Shown here piece by piece: positions 7,571-8,481 of a DNA stretch of 8,481 bases. The translations under genes and the position numbers were made by a program. Source of the stretch: Thermoplasmata archaeon (lineage in GTDB: Archaea; Thermoplasmatota; Thermoplasmata; UBA184); NCBI GenBank assembly GCA_030064695.1, contig JASHYV010000034.1:1-8481 (forward strand). Direction: 5' to 3'. Each line of letters begins with the position of its first letter. Positions within the stretch are counted from its first letter, which is position 1. The notes under the pieces are model-generated. The model saw only the letters and a list, made by a program, of their open reading frames with translations. It did no database searches and was not told the origin of the DNA.

Positions 7571-8481
7571 CTATGTATCGAGCGCGATATCAATCAACGC
7601 CGCACCGAACGCCGTTCCCGCCAAGCCCAAGTCGAGGTAATCCAGTAACACCGTTGGAGACGACGGGGTAGCACCTTTCACCCCATAATATGCCACAATC
7701 GCCGCGAAGAGTCCGAAGACGCCGGCTGCTATTACCAGCACATACAAGTGCGTCGCCCAAACTGTATAGACTATCACGAGGGAGATTAAGTCCAGAACTA
7801 GCGCCACAAGCGGGCCGGTAATTGCCGATTGCTTCATCCCTCCGAGACATACGCCTAGGATGGTCCCTGTGGTCACGCTAGCCGCGTCCACGGACTCGAC
7901 GAGTGCTCGCCAGTTCACCTGCTCGCTGCTGCCTTTGTTTCCCGAGGACGACGCGTTCACCACCGAATCTACGGCCCAGATTCCGCTCGCAGTGAGCGCC
8001 GCTGTTCCCGCTAGGGAACCTAGCTCCGAGGTGGCAACTACAACGATAATGCCGAGGATCAGTGCAACCAAGGTCGACGGGCCCACTTCAAAGGGCGAAA
8101 GGAAGAAGAGCGCAGCCTCGGCGACCGATCCCATCGCGAGACCCAGGTCTACTATCGGGCCGCTTAGGGCTTCGATGACCGAATTAGAGTGGGCGAGTGT
8201 CACCGGGTCACCTGACTGGACATCGGAGACACTATTGTTCAGTGCCGTGCCGACTCCACGAACGTAGCCACCGATAGCCAGGAGCACCGGGTTTAAGGCG
8301 ACCCGTAATGCTTGCTCAATGAGCCAAACTGCATAGTCGAGTATGTTGACGAGCGTCCTCCCTATCGCGGCCCCGACATTCACTAGAGTTGCCGCCGATC
8401 TGTCGAGTAGGTCTCCACCCCATTCCGCCGCTGCGACTGCGATTTGGTCGAAATAGGAGAAGGCGGCCTCAGTCACCGTCC
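7571..8481 (-). CDS. C-terminal part of large membrane protein (module, copy 1), cut by right edge
   Basis: The frame is open to the right edge; 302 residues are visible and the N terminus lies outside. The GTG at 8476 is internal, because the flanking TVTEAAFSYFD matches TATEAALTYLDY inside the 767-residue paralog (residues 428-439). A gapless hand alignment of about 65 residues from that point gives about 29 identities, including shared GG-LL-R, N-LD and LI-QA positions. After this helical stretch come roughly six hydrophobic segments, near residues 134-149, 152-173, 201-213, 218-238, 243-266 and 276-298 counted from GTG 8476, in the same order as the paralog. GVFGLFAAIVAYYGV here corresponds to GVLFGVLAMVAGSYGV there. 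Only two sequons occur, fitting a membrane-embedded rather than exposed part. An ectodomain upstream is expected by analogy but not seen. The function is unknown. Confidence 0.78.
   Translation of the reverse strand, partial: TVTEAAFSYFDQIAVAAAEWGGDLLDRSAATLVNVGAAIGRTLVNILDYAVWLIEQALRVALNPVLLAIGGYVRGVGTALNNSVSDVQSGDPVTLAHSNSVIEALSGPIVDLGLAMGSVAEAALFFLSPFEVGPSTLVALILGIIVVVATSELGSLAGTAALTASGIWAVDSVVNASSSGNKGSSEQVNWRALVESVDAASVTTGTILGVCLGGMKQSAITGPLVALVLDLISLVIVYTVWATHLYVLVIAAGVFGLFAAIVAYYGVKGATPSSPTVLLDYLDLGLAGTAFGAALIDIALDT
7571..8481 (-). repeat. Diverged tandem duplication, unit 1
   Basis: Protein-level paralog of 4597-5619 in the same orientation, separated by one small membrane gene and the ectodomain of the second large gene. 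Because the unit is cut by the window edge, the full extent of the duplication cannot be judged. Confidence 0.7.

Noticed and set aside
6949..7593. Longer version of the small membrane protein from TTG 7593
   Set aside because: It would overlap the upstream gene by 23 bases with a rare start codon, while ATG 7569 sits one base after the upstream stop.
1..8481. CRISPR arrays, tRNA/rRNA genes, transposases, toxin-antitoxin or known defence genes
   Set aside because: Looked for by eye on both strands; no regular spaced repeats, cloverleaf, or recognisable catalytic motifs of these classes were found.

Overview
The window looks like chromosomal DNA of a high-GC archaeon. The best evidence is a diphthamide-synthesis enzyme (Dph6), a pathway that modifies elongation factor 2 in archaea and eukaryotes but not bacteria. 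Short, overlapping intergenic spacing and a large membrane protein rich in N-glycosylation sequons also fit an archaeon. A Thermoplasmata-like lineage is a guess from general gene style; the sequence does not prove it.

Left block (1-3361, + strand, very GC-rich): the 3' five-sixths of purL (purine synthesis, cut by the left edge), dph6, and a class I SAM-dependent methyltransferase. purL and dph6 are 8 bases apart, and dph6 and the methyltransferase overlap by ATGA, so the three are probably one transcript.

Middle (3362-4042): about 680 bases between convergent gene blocks with no convincing gene. It holds several short inverted repeats and a T7 tract on the minus strand that may end the leftward transcript.

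Right block (4043-8481, - strand, clearly lower GC): a repeated two-gene membrane module. Each copy has a large protein ending in an Ala/Leu-rich helical stretch plus a multi-helix membrane domain, followed directly by a small protein with two membrane helices and a soluble tail. Reading leftward the order is large (cut by the right edge), small, large (767 aa), small. The two large proteins are paralogous over their C-terminal halves: a gapless 65-residue stretch has about 29 identities in a hand alignment. The small proteins share architecture but little sequence. The 767-aa protein carries an N-terminal ectodomain with many sequons but no visible signal peptide, and its 5' end looks rearranged. 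I do not recognise the family. A surface or envelope role is inferred from topology only.
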